A stretch of 64,000 nt of DNA, from NCBI GenBank assembly GCA_947462335.1, contig OX381707.1, forward strand, positions 20,958,404 through 21,022,403, in the 5' to 3' direction. This document shows positions 20,748 through 28,261 of the stretch, piece after piece; within the stretch, counting starts at the first letter, position 1; each line of letters starts with the position of its first letter. A program made the translations under genes and the position numbers. The DNA comes from Harmothoe impar. Its lineage: Eukaryota > Annelida > Polychaeta > Phyllodocida > Polynoidae. The notes under the pieces are model-generated. The model saw nothing but the letters and a program-made list of their open reading frames with translations, did no database searches and was not told the DNA's origin.

Positions 20748-21383
20748 CTATAACACTATCATACCGTAGCAGCAGCAGGTAGGACCGGAAGAAAAGCAAG
20801 CGCACGAGCAGAAGCGACGACACCATTTGCACCATCCGGCCGTCGCGTTGGTAGCCCTACTACCCGTCGCGCGTTCCACTGGAGCGGCTTTAAGAGTGAC
20901 AAATGACGATTCTTTGTCGACGCGACTGCTAACATCAGCATCGGCAGCAGCATCGGCAGCATCGGCAGCAGCATCGGCAGCAGCGGCAGCAGCCTCGGCA
21001 GCAGCGGTAGCAGCAGTAGCAGCAGCGGCAGCAGCAGTAGCGTGAGCATTAGCAACAACAGCAGCAGCGACAGTAGCAAGGGCGGCAGAGCGGGCACTAG
21101 TAGCGTTATCAGCGGCGTCATCGGCAGCCGCAACAGCATCAGCAGCAGCAGCGTCGGCATCGGTGGCATGAGTAGCTGCATCGGCGGCAGCAACAGCAGC
21201 AGTCACAGCCGCAGCGGCAACAACAACAACGTCATCACGACCCGCGTCACTAACAGCCGCAGTAAATGCAGCAGTAGCACGCTGAGCAGCACTAGCAGCA
21301 GCAGTAGCAGAGGCTACAGCATCAGCTTCACATTCGCGCGCCGCTTCGTCATTCCGCTTCATGTCACGGTAGCAACTTTCCAT
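20748..21383 (-). CDS. Ala/Asp-rich protein of unknown function, left arm of the Polinton-type element
   Basis: The frame is open on the minus strand from 21488, giving 246 codons. A TATA box (TATATAAG, 21500-21493) lies only 5 bases before that first ATG. I therefore prefer the second in-frame ATG at 21383 (context gtgATGG, 211 aa), which leaves a plausible leader. Residues after MESCYRDMKRND are dominated by Ala with Asp or Thr every few positions (for example AAADAADAAADAD), predicted as long helix or Ala-coil. The C-terminus is Cys-rich (WCKWC, CSCAC, CCCYG). No domain is recognised. The region is (GCN)n low complexity, and overlapping plus-strand frames rich in Ser or Ala exist; the TATA position and unbroken length favour this strand. 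A structural or fibre-like role is only a guess. Confidence 0.5.
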   Translation of the reverse strand: MESCYRDMKRNDEAARECEADAVASATAAASAAQRATAAFTAAVSDAGRDDVVVVAAAAVTAAVAAADAATHATDADAAAADAVAAADDAADNATSARSAALATVAAAVVANAHATAAAAAATAATAAAEAAAAAADAAADAADAAADADVSSRVDKESSFVTLKAAPVERATGSRATNATAGWCKWCRRFCSCACFSSGPTCCCYGMIVL

Positions 21384-21413
21384 CACGAGGATCTGCAAAT
21401 TGAGGCGCGGTGC

Positions 21414-21452
<39 letters not shown>

Positions 21453-21492
21453 CGTGAACGATGATGACGATGCTGAATGTGGTTTCACTCCC

Positions 21493-21500
21493 CTTATATA
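21493..21500 (-). promoter_or_regulatory. TATA box for the Ala-rich gene
   Basis: GGGTATATAAGGGG on the minus strand. It lies 110 bp upstream of the preferred ATG (21383), consistent with a start of transcription near 21465. Confidence 0.6.
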
Positions 21501-22005
21501 CCCTTACGCCCCGCCTTTTTTCAAGCCACCGGCCAGCTGCCCCTTCACGGCAGGTCTTTAGATCAGCCTTAAGTCGCTTACTACGTGGCTCATCATCCCT
21601 CTAATCGCATTTTCCAGCCGCCGGCCGGCTGTCTGCTGATGACAGGCGAGGGTGATTTGTTTTTTTCTTTAGATATAAGCCGCTTACCACACGCGCACCC
21701 TCTAGTCACAGACAGAGTGACAGAAAGGGAGGGGGTCGCTTTGTTCACGCTACCTGTAGTTGTTTTTCTATACACACGCTGAGCCCATGACCCGTTAATC
21801 CTTTATACAGGTAACACGCGTTCAACTAATTACCCTATTGTATGACAGTCGGTACACGGATTTAATTTTAAACCGCCTTCCCATCTGGGATCCATGTCTG
21901 GCGGGGTGGAAGGATCCAGCTGAAAAGTGTGATTAGGGCTTTTGTTTCTCTTATGATAGCAGCAGGTCAGCATGCGACAGCTGAAAATGTCAGACTCGCC
22001 GCTCC

Positions 22006-22013
22006 TATAAAAG
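22006..22013 (+). promoter_or_regulatory. TATA box for the 216-aa orphan gene
   Basis: CCTATAAAAGAC lies 218 bp before the ATG at 22231. A CCGCCACCGCC-rich leader follows. With the minus-strand TATA at 21500 it forms a divergent promoter pair about 0.5 kb apart. Confidence 0.6.
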
Positions 22014-22230
22014 ACTGAGATGCGTCTCTCTTTCCACACACCCTTCTACCATCGCCGCCGACACCGCCACCGCCGGCCAGCCGACCGCCGCCACCGCCTG
22101 CAGTCACCGCCATCACGCCAGCAGGGAATTTCGAGCTGAGTCTGCTTATTGCTTATTTTTTTTCTTTGAGCTTTTTGTTTTCTTAAATTTTTATTTTCAC
22201 TCAGTCTTTTTTGTTTCGGAGGAAAGAAAT

Positions 22231-22881
22231 ATGGCGCTGCAGAGGGCGCGAGTTTCTAAAAGACGGTCGCGCGAACAAAGTGCTCTCCTCAACTGCCCGG
22301 CTATTTTTTTATCTCAAAGGAGAGAGCGTCACGTAGTTGAGGTTCACGCTTCTCTTGAGGCGTACCGAATTCTCGAGAAATGCAAAGCTGAGCGCCATCG
22401 TCGTTATACAAGAGCGGAAAAGGAAAACGTAGCGACATGGCCGAGAGCCGTCTTCTCAGAACAGCATTTACTCTACTATTGCATAACAGCTGCTCTCAGC
22501 GCCCCCACTCGTTGGGCGTTTCATGAAAAGAAAGAGCGCCGCTACTCTCCTCACCCTGCCTCCTCTTATAAAGTGAGAATAAGTGCTATGAAACGATTCG
22601 ACAAGCCGATCGGTTTCTTGGGAGCGACTGCAGCTCCCACTCGGTGGGCGCGCGTTGTGGCCGACGTGAACACGGTCTCTAAACGTTTCGACGTCGTCAC
22701 TTGTTATCCCGCATATTGCAACGCAGCCGAATTGAAGAAGATAGGGACGCACTATTTTAAACCATACGCTCCAATATGTATTTGTCACCGCCGCGCTCAC
22801 ACGCCTTATTGCTTTTTCGAGACGATCGTGTCACAACACAGAAATAGAAAAAAAAACGGCAAAGCGACGAGCTTTGCCTAA
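22231..22881 (+). CDS. Orphan 216-aa basic protein, left arm of the Polinton-type element
   Basis: The frame starts at aaatATGG and stops at TAA 22879-22881, just before a 31-bp A-run. The protein is Arg/Lys-rich. It contains two copies of APTRWA (residues 91-96 and 135-140), each followed by KRFD (121-124, 151-154), hinting at an internal duplication. The C-terminus has a possible metal-binding cluster, CICHRRAHTPYC (183-194). No polymerase, helicase, Rep or transposase motif is seen. It has its own TATA box, and an AATAAA lies about 100 bp after the stop. It stands, with the Ala-rich gene, where I would expect the polymerase. Function unknown; it is worth testing whether it is a replication or early regulatory protein. 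Confidence 0.6.
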   Translation: MALQRARVSKRRSREQSALLNCPAIFLSQRRERHVVEVHASLEAYRILEKCKAERHRRYTRAEKENVATWPRAVFSEQHLLYYCITAALSAPTRWAFHEKKERRYSPHPASSYKVRISAMKRFDKPIGFLGATAAPTRWARVVADVNTVSKRFDVVTCYPAYCNAAELKKIGTHYFKPYAPICICHRRAHTPYCFFETIVSQHRNRKKNGKATSFA

Positions 22882-22886
22882 ATGAT

Positions 22887-22887
<1 letters not shown>

Positions 22888-22923
<36 letters not shown>

Positions 22924-22962
22924 CTCCTCCTCCTCCTCCTCCTCCTCCTCCTCCTCCTCCTC
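22888..22962. repeat. A-run followed by (CTC)n
   Basis: Thirty-one A residues, then TTAAT and about twelve CTC triplets. It is a simple-sequence spacer between the orphan gene and the hairpin. Confidence 0.9.
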
Positions 22963-22983
22963 TTCTTCTTTTTAAAAAAAAAA

Positions 22984-23030
22984 ATAAATATTTGTATCAG
23001 ACTCCTCTGGAGTCTGATACAAACATTTAT
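22984..23030. terminator. Near-perfect 22-bp hairpin with embedded AATAAA
   Basis: The arms 22984-23005 and 23009-23030 pair at 21 of 22 positions around a 3-nt loop (TCT). The inner 15 bp (TTTGTATCAGACTCC) are perfect. AATAAA at 22983-22988 overlaps the left arm. It lies between the 216-aa gene and the ATPase gene. Likely roles are 3'-end formation or a structured RNA; both are inference. Confidence 0.5.
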
Positions 23031-23103
23031 GACTATTGAGTGAAAATAGAATTTTATCGCAAAAAAAAGTCACTTCTGCCGCCGCTACTGTGACACCGGC
23101 CGG

Positions 23104-23117
23104 TATCAATAAAAAGG
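23104..23117 (+). promoter_or_regulatory. Candidate promoter motif TATCAATAAAAAGG before the ATPase gene
   Basis: It closely resembles TATAAATAAAAAG upstream of the major capsid gene. In both the motif overlaps AATAAA and is followed by GGCGG/GGTCGG-rich leader. It lies 127 bp upstream of the ATPase ATG. Confidence 0.45.
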
Positions 23118-23230
23118 TCGGCTGACTTTTCTCCACAACCATTCACTACCGACCGTTCGAGTGAGAAACACAGCAGACAGTCAGACACACAACCGCTCTC
23201 TGACGCGTCCTGAAAAAAAAACAAAAAAAA

Positions 23231-23950
23231 ATGTCCAGTAGTAAAAGCAAACTCTTCACAGAAATTCATTTCGACGCTCGACTACAAGGACCCTTTAGTT
23301 GTATCATTAGCGGTCCGTCGGGTTGTGGAAAATCGCGCTTGGTGGATCAATTTCTGAGCGACGTGAACAATTTGGTCACGCCGCCGGTGGAAAAGACTTT
23401 TTACCATTACGGCGAGTGGCAACCTCTGTTTGAAAAAATGCAAAATCAGTACGGTGTGGAATTCAGAGAAGGTCTTCCTAGCAAAGAGTCTATAGCGGGA
23501 GACGTGGAAGTAGCAGAAGACGCTTTACGACCCCACACTCTACTGATATTGGACGATCTGATGAGCAGTTCCAATCAGCAAGTGGTAGCCGACATCTTTA
23601 CTAAATACTCGCATCACTGGAACGTGAGCGTCATATACATCACTCAGAACCTATTCCAGAAATCACCCGACTTTCGAACTATGAGTCTGAACGCTCACTA
23701 CATGATCGTTTTCAAGAACCCGCGCGACATGGGGCAAATAGCTAGTCTGTCTCGCCAGGTGTTTCCGTCCAACGCGGCGGCCCTCTCTAGTATATTTACC
23801 CATGAACTCAAGCGACCTCACTCATACCTCCTTCTGGACTTCAAGCAGTCAACACCTGACGATCTGAGAATACGCTCCTCTTTGACGTCCATACACTCTC
23901 AGCTAGTGTTCGTACCGCTAGACAAAAAAAAGAACAAGAGAAAGCAGTAG
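23231..23950 (+). CDS. ATPase: Genome-packaging ATPase (FtsK/HerA, A32-like)
   Basis: In Polintons and related viruses this P-loop ATPase is expected to drive DNA into the capsid. The 239-aa protein has a textbook Walker A, GPSGCGKS (residues 28-35), and a Walker B, LLILDD (104-109). A following VIYITQN strand (about residues 135-141) matches the Asn/Gln sensor of this clade. Length agrees with Polinton ATPases. The ATG follows an A-rich run (acaaaaaaaaatg). The C-terminus is Lys-rich (DKKKNKRKQ). It is the first gene of the rightward block, and the next ATG comes 8 bases after its stop. Confidence 0.93.
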   Translation: MSSSKSKLFTEIHFDARLQGPFSCIISGPSGCGKSRLVDQFLSDVNNLVTPPVEKTFYHYGEWQPLFEKMQNQYGVEFREGLPSKESIAGDVEVAEDALRPHTLLILDDLMSSSNQQVVADIFTKYSHHWNVSVIYITQNLFQKSPDFRTMSLNAHYMIVFKNPRDMGQIASLSRQVFPSNAAALSSIFTHELKRPHSYLLLDFKQSTPDDLRIRSSLTSIHSQLVFVPLDKKKNKRKQ

Positions 23951-23958
23951 CAAAAAAA

Positions 23959-24291
23959 ATGTCTTCTCATCTACTCGAAAGACACTTTGGTACTCTCAAG
24001 CACTTAGCTAAGTGCTCGCCAAAGGACTGCTCGCATCTAATAGACTCTGGAAGCGACGATCTGATCGCAGCGTTAAGTGAGATCTGTCACAATTTACTGG
24101 TAGGGAACATCCCGCTCAGCGACAAACAACTGGACAAGCTTCGAGAATCGGCTGACGTGTTGAGGGAGGTCGGCAAAAAATCTACGCCCATCAAAAAAAA
24201 GAGACGCGTCTTGGTACAAGAGGGAGGTTTCCTCATTCCGGCTCTCATAGGGATGGCCTTACCGCTTATAAAGAGCATTCTCCGTATATGA
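23959..24291 (+). CDS. Small virion-associated-type protein with KKKRR and GGF hydrophobic tail
   Basis: The 110-aa protein starts right after an A-run (gcaaaaaaaatg). It has a helical N-terminal half, a basic cluster IKKKRR (78-83), and a C-terminus EGGFLIPALIGMALPLIK. The layout of basic patch, then Gly-Gly-Phe-Leu and a hydrophobic segment is a recurrent small ORF in Polintons and adintovirus-like elements. It is often compared with adenovirus core or membrane-lytic proteins, a comparison I give from general knowledge. The GG at 89-90 could be a maturation-protease site (inference). Its TGA overlaps the next ATG (ATGA at 24288-24291). Confidence 0.75.
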   Translation: MSSHLLERHFGTLKHLAKCSPKDCSHLIDSGSDDLIAALSEICHNLLVGNIPLSDKQLDKLRESADVLREVGKKSTPIKKKRRVLVQEGGFLIPALIGMALPLIKSILRI

Positions 24292-25484
24292 GACACCTCA
24301 TTCGACACCTACTCGCCGACAGCACCACCACCACCACCACCACCACCACTACCGCCACCACCAGCGTCATTGCCACCGTCGTCCCCATGACGGACTCAGA
24401 GCAGCAACAACACTACAAACGTTTAGCGCTCGTGGATCCTGAGACGCTCTACAAATCATCACGAGCAGGTCTACTTCATCATGTGCCCGCTGCTGCTGCT
24501 ACTACTAGCGCTGCTACTACTGCAGTCGCTGCTGCTAGTACTTCTACTGCTCCAAACCTTCCTCCTCTTCCTGATGAGCGCACTGAAAAGAACGAGAGTT
24601 CCGCTCCTGCCACCGCCGCCCGCCTACCTGCCGACATGGCCTATTACCACAAGCAGGCAGAACAGTCCCTTCATCCCGACGCGGCCTTGCACCAGGTGCT
24701 ACAGTTTATCTACAGGGACTTGGATTTAGTGTTGAACGACCCCACTTTGGAATCGCGCGAGAAAATGTTGAAATACCGAAGGTTGTTGAATAGATTGCAA
24801 TTTTTTCTCGCGAATCCCCACAACAGCAACATCTCTTCGTCCTACTCTTCTTCGCCCCCGGCTCACCTCCGTCAGTCTGCTGAAGAGGCCAGCGCGTCCC
24901 TACTCGAGCGGTTGGTGAACCAAGTTCCCAAGAGGAATCGCACTCGGACCGTGGCGCTGTACAAACAATTGGAGAAATCCGGTGTGATCAAGTGGAACGA
25001 GGACGGTGCGGTGCGCGAGATGTCGGGTCGGAGAATACCACCTGAGCGTCGCATCAACATAGTGGACTTACTGAACGACGCCGCCAGGTTCAGGAAGACG
25101 GCGCCCAGACCGGCGGGCTACTCGCCGTTCACGAAAGCGCTGCGCGAAGCAGTTCCCACAGACTCCTTGATCGGAAACCATCTGTATAAAGCGAGCGGAC
25201 CTGGCCAAAGTTTGGACACACGGCTTGCTGACAGAGGTCGGAAACGACCGAGCTTCGACTCGGAAGAAGGAGAAGCAGCAGCAGCAGCAGCAGTAGCAGC
25301 AGCAGACTCTTCTCTCCAGGTGGTGGACGATCAATCCTCTGAAGACGAGGAGGACGACCGTGAACTTTTCCAAACTCCGACTTCCTATAGGAGCGTGCCG
25401 CGTAAGAAAAGGAAAGGGCGCAACCGCCTAGCGGCGAGCTCGTCGTTCACGCCCTCAACAAGCCCACCATGGGCAAACCAGTGA
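24288..25484 (+). CDS. Polinton-associated protein of unknown function (398 aa)
   Basis: The first ATG overlaps the previous stop, but codons 13-22 are Thr encoded by an ACC/CAC microsatellite. A second in-frame ATG at 24387 (residue 34) precedes a region reading LALVDPETLY, which looks like the natural N-terminus. The conserved-looking core is residues 205-300: a helical NQVPKRNRT segment, KWNEDGAVREMSGRRIP, then NIVDLLNDAARFRK and a LIGN motif. I recognise this arrangement as a common accessory ORF of Polintons, with no assigned function. The C-terminal third is low complexity: poly-Ala, an acidic run (SSEDEEDD), and a nuclear-signal-like PRKKRKGRN. The 3' end overlaps the integrase start by 16 bases. 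Confidence 0.75.
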   Translation: MRHLIRHLLADSTTTTTTTTTTATTSVIATVVPMTDSEQQQHYKRLALVDPETLYKSSRAGLLHHVPAAAATTSAATTAVAAASTSTAPNLPPLPDERTEKNESSAPATAARLPADMAYYHKQAEQSLHPDAALHQVLQFIYRDLDLVLNDPTLESREKMLKYRRLLNRLQFFLANPHNSNISSSYSSSPPAHLRQSAEEASASLLERLVNQVPKRNRTRTVALYKQLEKSGVIKWNEDGAVREMSGRRIPPERRINIVDLLNDAARFRKTAPRPAGYSPFTKALREAVPTDSLIGNHLYKASGPGQSLDTRLADRGRKRPSFDSEEGEAAAAAAVAAADSSLQVVDDQSSEDEEDDRELFQTPTSYRSVPRKKRKGRNRLAASSSFTPSTSPPWANQ

Positions 25485-26605
25485 AGAGACTGACCAAGAA
25501 GGAAAAAGAAAAGAAGCGCGTAGTAGCTAGATATACCGACGTCAAAGCGCCCTCCAGTTTCACTAGCGTGACTAAACTCCAGAAACATCATTTTCGCCAC
25601 CTGAACCCGGCCGTCATCCGAGATGCTTTAGTGTCGCTGGACGCCTACACTAAACATAAACCCATTCGGAGAAAATTCGCAAGGAACAAGACTATAACCG
25701 GCGCAATCGATCAGCAGTGGCAGATAGATCTGATGGACATGCAAGCTTTGGCGTCTCACAACGACCGCTTCCGGTACGTGGTGACGGCGATCGACGTTTT
25801 CTCTAGGTACGCGTGGGCCGTTCCCATTAAATCCAAGAGCGGCGCTGATGTCACCGAGGCCTTCCGAGAGATGACAGGCACTGGCGAGAGACGACCGCGC
25901 ACTGTTCAGACAGACAAGGGGAAAGAGTTTTTGAACAAGATCTTTCAAGATCACTTGAAGAGCGAGGGCATAGAGTTCTTCACTGGCGAGAACGACGACA
26001 TCAAAGCTAGTCTAGTGGAGCGCTTGAACCGCAGTCTGAAGGAGAAGCTGTGGCGTTATTTCACACACAAGCGCACGTATCGCTACGTAGACGTACTGCA
26101 CCATGTAGTGTCTTCTTACAATCGCACTCACCACAAGACGTTGAAAATGGCGCCGGCTCAAGTCAGCTCGGAAAACAGCGAAACAGTTTTCTACCGACAA
26201 GATCTCCCAACTAACAAACAAATCGACGAAATATGGAAAAAGAAGAAAAAAACAAAGACGTCCGCCGTCGACGTCATCGCTCCGGGTGACAGAGTGAGGA
26301 TGTTGAGAACTAAAGGCGCCTTCGACAAAGGGTACGAGGGAAACTGGCGCGAGGAAGTGGTCGACGTTGCTAAGACGTTGGGAAGCAGAGGGTTCGAGCT
26401 GAAAGACGACAAGGGCGAGGAGATAAAAGGCGTCTTCTACCCGGAAGAGGTTCAGAAGGTGTACAAGAGTCGTTACGACAACAACTACCTGATAGACGAG
26501 GTGTTGCGCCGCAAGACCGTCGACGGTAAAGAGTTAGCTTTCGTACGTTGGTTAGGTTACGACGACAAGTTCAACGAGTGGATCCCCGTCAAAAAAATAA
26601 CGTAG
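25469..26605 (+). CDS. INT: Retroviral-type (rve) integrase with C-terminal chromodomain
   Basis: The ATG has an excellent context (cccaccATGG) although it lies inside the preceding ORF. The 378-aa protein has a basic N-terminus, then TKHKPIRRKF before the catalytic core. Catalytic acidic residues fit D87 (QIDLMDM), D149 (TDKGKEF) and E184 (LVERLNR); the D-E spacing is 34 residues. After the core and a linker comes a chromodomain of about 35 residues (YLIDEVL...VRWLGYDDKFNEW). The rve core with chromodomain is the standard Polinton integrase and would make the 6-bp staggered cuts implied by the AATAGC duplication. All three acidic residues are present, so it may be active. Confidence 0.93.
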   Translation: MGKPVKRLTKKEKEKKRVVARYTDVKAPSSFTSVTKLQKHHFRHLNPAVIRDALVSLDAYTKHKPIRRKFARNKTITGAIDQQWQIDLMDMQALASHNDRFRYVVTAIDVFSRYAWAVPIKSKSGADVTEAFREMTGTGERRPRTVQTDKGKEFLNKIFQDHLKSEGIEFFTGENDDIKASLVERLNRSLKEKLWRYFTHKRTYRYVDVLHHVVSSYNRTHHKTLKMAPAQVSSENSETVFYRQDLPTNKQIDEIWKKKKKTKTSAVDVIAPGDRVRMLRTKGAFDKGYEGNWREEVVDVAKTLGSRGFELKDDKGEEIKGVFYPEEVQKVYKSRYDNNYLIDEVLRRKTVDGKELAFVRWLGYDDKFNEWIPVKKIT

Positions 26606-26626
26606 AAAAAAAAAAAAAAAAAAAAA

Positions 26627-27745
26627 ATGAACATCACTCTACCTAGCAACAGCTCTATGGAGTATTATCCTGACAACAGCTTGACGTCTTTCCGAACTCA
26701 CTTCGACTCGCCGCTCCTTCTGCCCGAAGCGTACGAAGCGGCTCTGACTGAGATCATCCTCCCTACAGAATGGACTAACGTGCACGACGACGACTTGATC
26801 ATCGTTGTTCCTCTGCGCACCAAAGGTTCGCTAGAGGAGGCGATCCAGGTTTTAAAAGAAACTAAATTCTCCGAAGGAAAAAAACCACAGGTAGACTGGA
26901 AGAGAATGAAAAACGCGAACGGTCTGAGCAAGCTAACGTTCAGCTCAAAATTCCCGCTGAGCTGGAAGGAAGCGAGCTATGTAACGGTGGAAGAGATATC
27001 AGACACGTCGGAAGAGCAGCAATTGAAACCGGAAACAAAAAGGTTCAAGAGAGAGGTCGACTTGAGACAGACGAATGCCGTATACAAGCAGTTCTTGTCC
27101 CCGGCGGTGAAGAAGAAGACGATCAGCCATCAAGCAAGACAGATGATCGAAAAGATGGAGAAGGACATGGGAGTGCGCAGTTTCATGCCAAACATATTCG
27201 AGATACCTCCTATTTTCACCGGAAGCAACCACACCCTAATCGAGCGCTTGAGTGAGACGTTGCGAGATGACAGACTAGAGGGCGACAGCTTCTTGCTCAA
27301 ACCGATGCGGATCTTATCGTACGACGCCAAGACGAAACGCGTCACCATCAAACCGCCGAGACACTGTGCTGTCCTGCTGAGTCAGCATCTCGCATGCGTT
27401 CTAGGCTTCGGAGAGAAGACGTGTTTCGCGTCGCCGACTACCGGCGCCTACTCGATGGATGTTTACGGGGACGTGCACTCTGTGTACATATACACCGACA
27501 TGATCCAGGAGAGACGTGTGGGCGACATGCAAGTGCCGCTGTTGCGCTGCGTGGCGGTGGACAGAGGCGGAAAGCGTCGAGGTGGCGTGCAAGCTATCAG
27601 TTTTCCCCATTTGGATTATTTCCCCTTGAAATCCAAGAGGTTTACCGAGGTCGGCATCTATTTAAGAGACCGATCCGGTCATTCCATCCCATTCGGTAGA
27701 GGCGAGGTGACCGTGACACTTCATCTGAGACCTATTGAGCGCTGA
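26627..27745 (+). CDS. mCP: Minor capsid (penton-type) protein
   Basis: The 372-aa frame begins directly after a ~22-base A-run. The N-terminus (LPSNSSMEYYPDNSLTSF, residues 5-22) and the following LTEIILPTEW (40-49) match the start of Polinton penton proteins. These form single jelly-roll pentamers at capsid vertices. The rest is beta-rich without other motifs I can name. The order integrase, penton, small basic protein, major capsid agrees with the morphogenesis cluster of related elements. The stop is 11 bases before the next ATG. Confidence 0.88.
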   Translation: MNITLPSNSSMEYYPDNSLTSFRTHFDSPLLLPEAYEAALTEIILPTEWTNVHDDDLIIVVPLRTKGSLEEAIQVLKETKFSEGKKPQVDWKRMKNANGLSKLTFSSKFPLSWKEASYVTVEEISDTSEEQQLKPETKRFKREVDLRQTNAVYKQFLSPAVKKKTISHQARQMIEKMEKDMGVRSFMPNIFEIPPIFTGSNHTLIERLSETLRDDRLEGDSFLLKPMRILSYDAKTKRVTIKPPRHCAVLLSQHLACVLGFGEKTCFASPTTGAYSMDVYGDVHSVYIYTDMIQERRVGDMQVPLLRCVAVDRGGKRRGGVQAISFPHLDYFPLKSKRFTEVGIYLRDRSGHSIPFGRGEVTVTLHLRPIER

Positions 27746-27756
27746 AAGAGAGAAAA

Positions 27757-28182
27757 ATGATGCGTCAACGCGTTCCGTACTTTCCACCCAGGCGCACCGT
27801 CGGCAGAGGGTACAGCGATTACTACAACGCGCAGCTGGGCAACGGCGTCAACGTGTACAGCGGGCGCTCTTTCCAGAGCGGGCACGGTTTAGGCGGCGCT
27901 CTGTTAGGTCTGATGCGCTCGGCTACCCCGCTATTGAAGTCGGTGGGAAAAACGCTGCTCCGCGCCGGTGTGGGCGTAGCTAAAGATGTGCTGGCGGGTC
28001 GGACTTTAAAGAGCAGCGTGAAAGACCGAGGCGCAGGCGCTCTGAAGAGACTGGCGAGTACGGCGTTCTCGGGAGGAAAGACGCCTGTCGCGTCTAAGAA
28101 AGGGTCGAAACGTCGCCGGCATTCTCCTCAGACGGGCGGTGGCTCTTGCAAGAGACGTAGAGGGGATGTATTCGACCGGTAA
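27757..28182 (+). CDS. Small basic glycine-rich virion-type protein (141 aa)
   Basis: It starts agagagaaaaATGATG. A tyrosine/glycine-rich N-terminus is followed by an amphipathic helix around GLMRSATPLLKSVGKTLL (51-68) and a GVAKDVLAGRTLK segment. The C-terminus has basic clusters (KKGSKRRR and KRRR). Proteins of this layout recur beside the major capsid gene in Polintons and adinto-like elements and are thought to be internal virion proteins comparable to adenovirus pVI or core proteins. That role is inference. Several GG dipeptides (46-47, 106-107) could be processing sites of the element's protease. Confidence 0.7.
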   Translation: MMRQRVPYFPPRRTVGRGYSDYYNAQLGNGVNVYSGRSFQSGHGLGGALLGLMRSATPLLKSVGKTLLRAGVGVAKDVLAGRTLKSSVKDRGAGALKRLASTAFSGGKTPVASKKGSKRRRHSPQTGGGSCKRRRGDVFDR

Positions 28183-28199
28183 GCGCCTAGGCGTTCAGG

Positions 28200-28212
28200 T
28201 ATAAATAAAAAG
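28200..28212 (+). promoter_or_regulatory. TATA-like motif TATAAATAAAAAG before the major capsid gene
   Basis: It lies 18 bp after the stop of the 141-aa gene and 62 bp before the capsid ATG. It contains AATAAA, so it could serve as the poly(A) signal of the upstream unit and the promoter of the next. It shares AATAAAAAG with the motif at 23104. Confidence 0.55.
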
Positions 28213-28261
28213 ACTGGAGGCGGCCGGCGTCAGTCTGTCGGCCGCATGAAGAGAGAACACA

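Noticed and set aside
20827..21045. 72-codon Ala-rich plus-strand frame downstream of the inward TATA in the left terminus
   Set aside because: Low-complexity shadow of the GCN tract. An inward transcript is possible but nothing supports a protein.
21042..21425. Ser-rich plus-strand frame opposite the Ala-rich gene
   Set aside because: It begins with a GTG, not an ATG, and is the (AGC)n complement of the Ala codons. The minus-strand frame is longer and has a well-placed TATA box.
22468..22800. 110-codon minus-strand frame opposite the 216-aa gene
   Set aside because: No promoter and no recognisable motif; taken as a shadow of the plus-strand gene, which has a TATA box and good start context.
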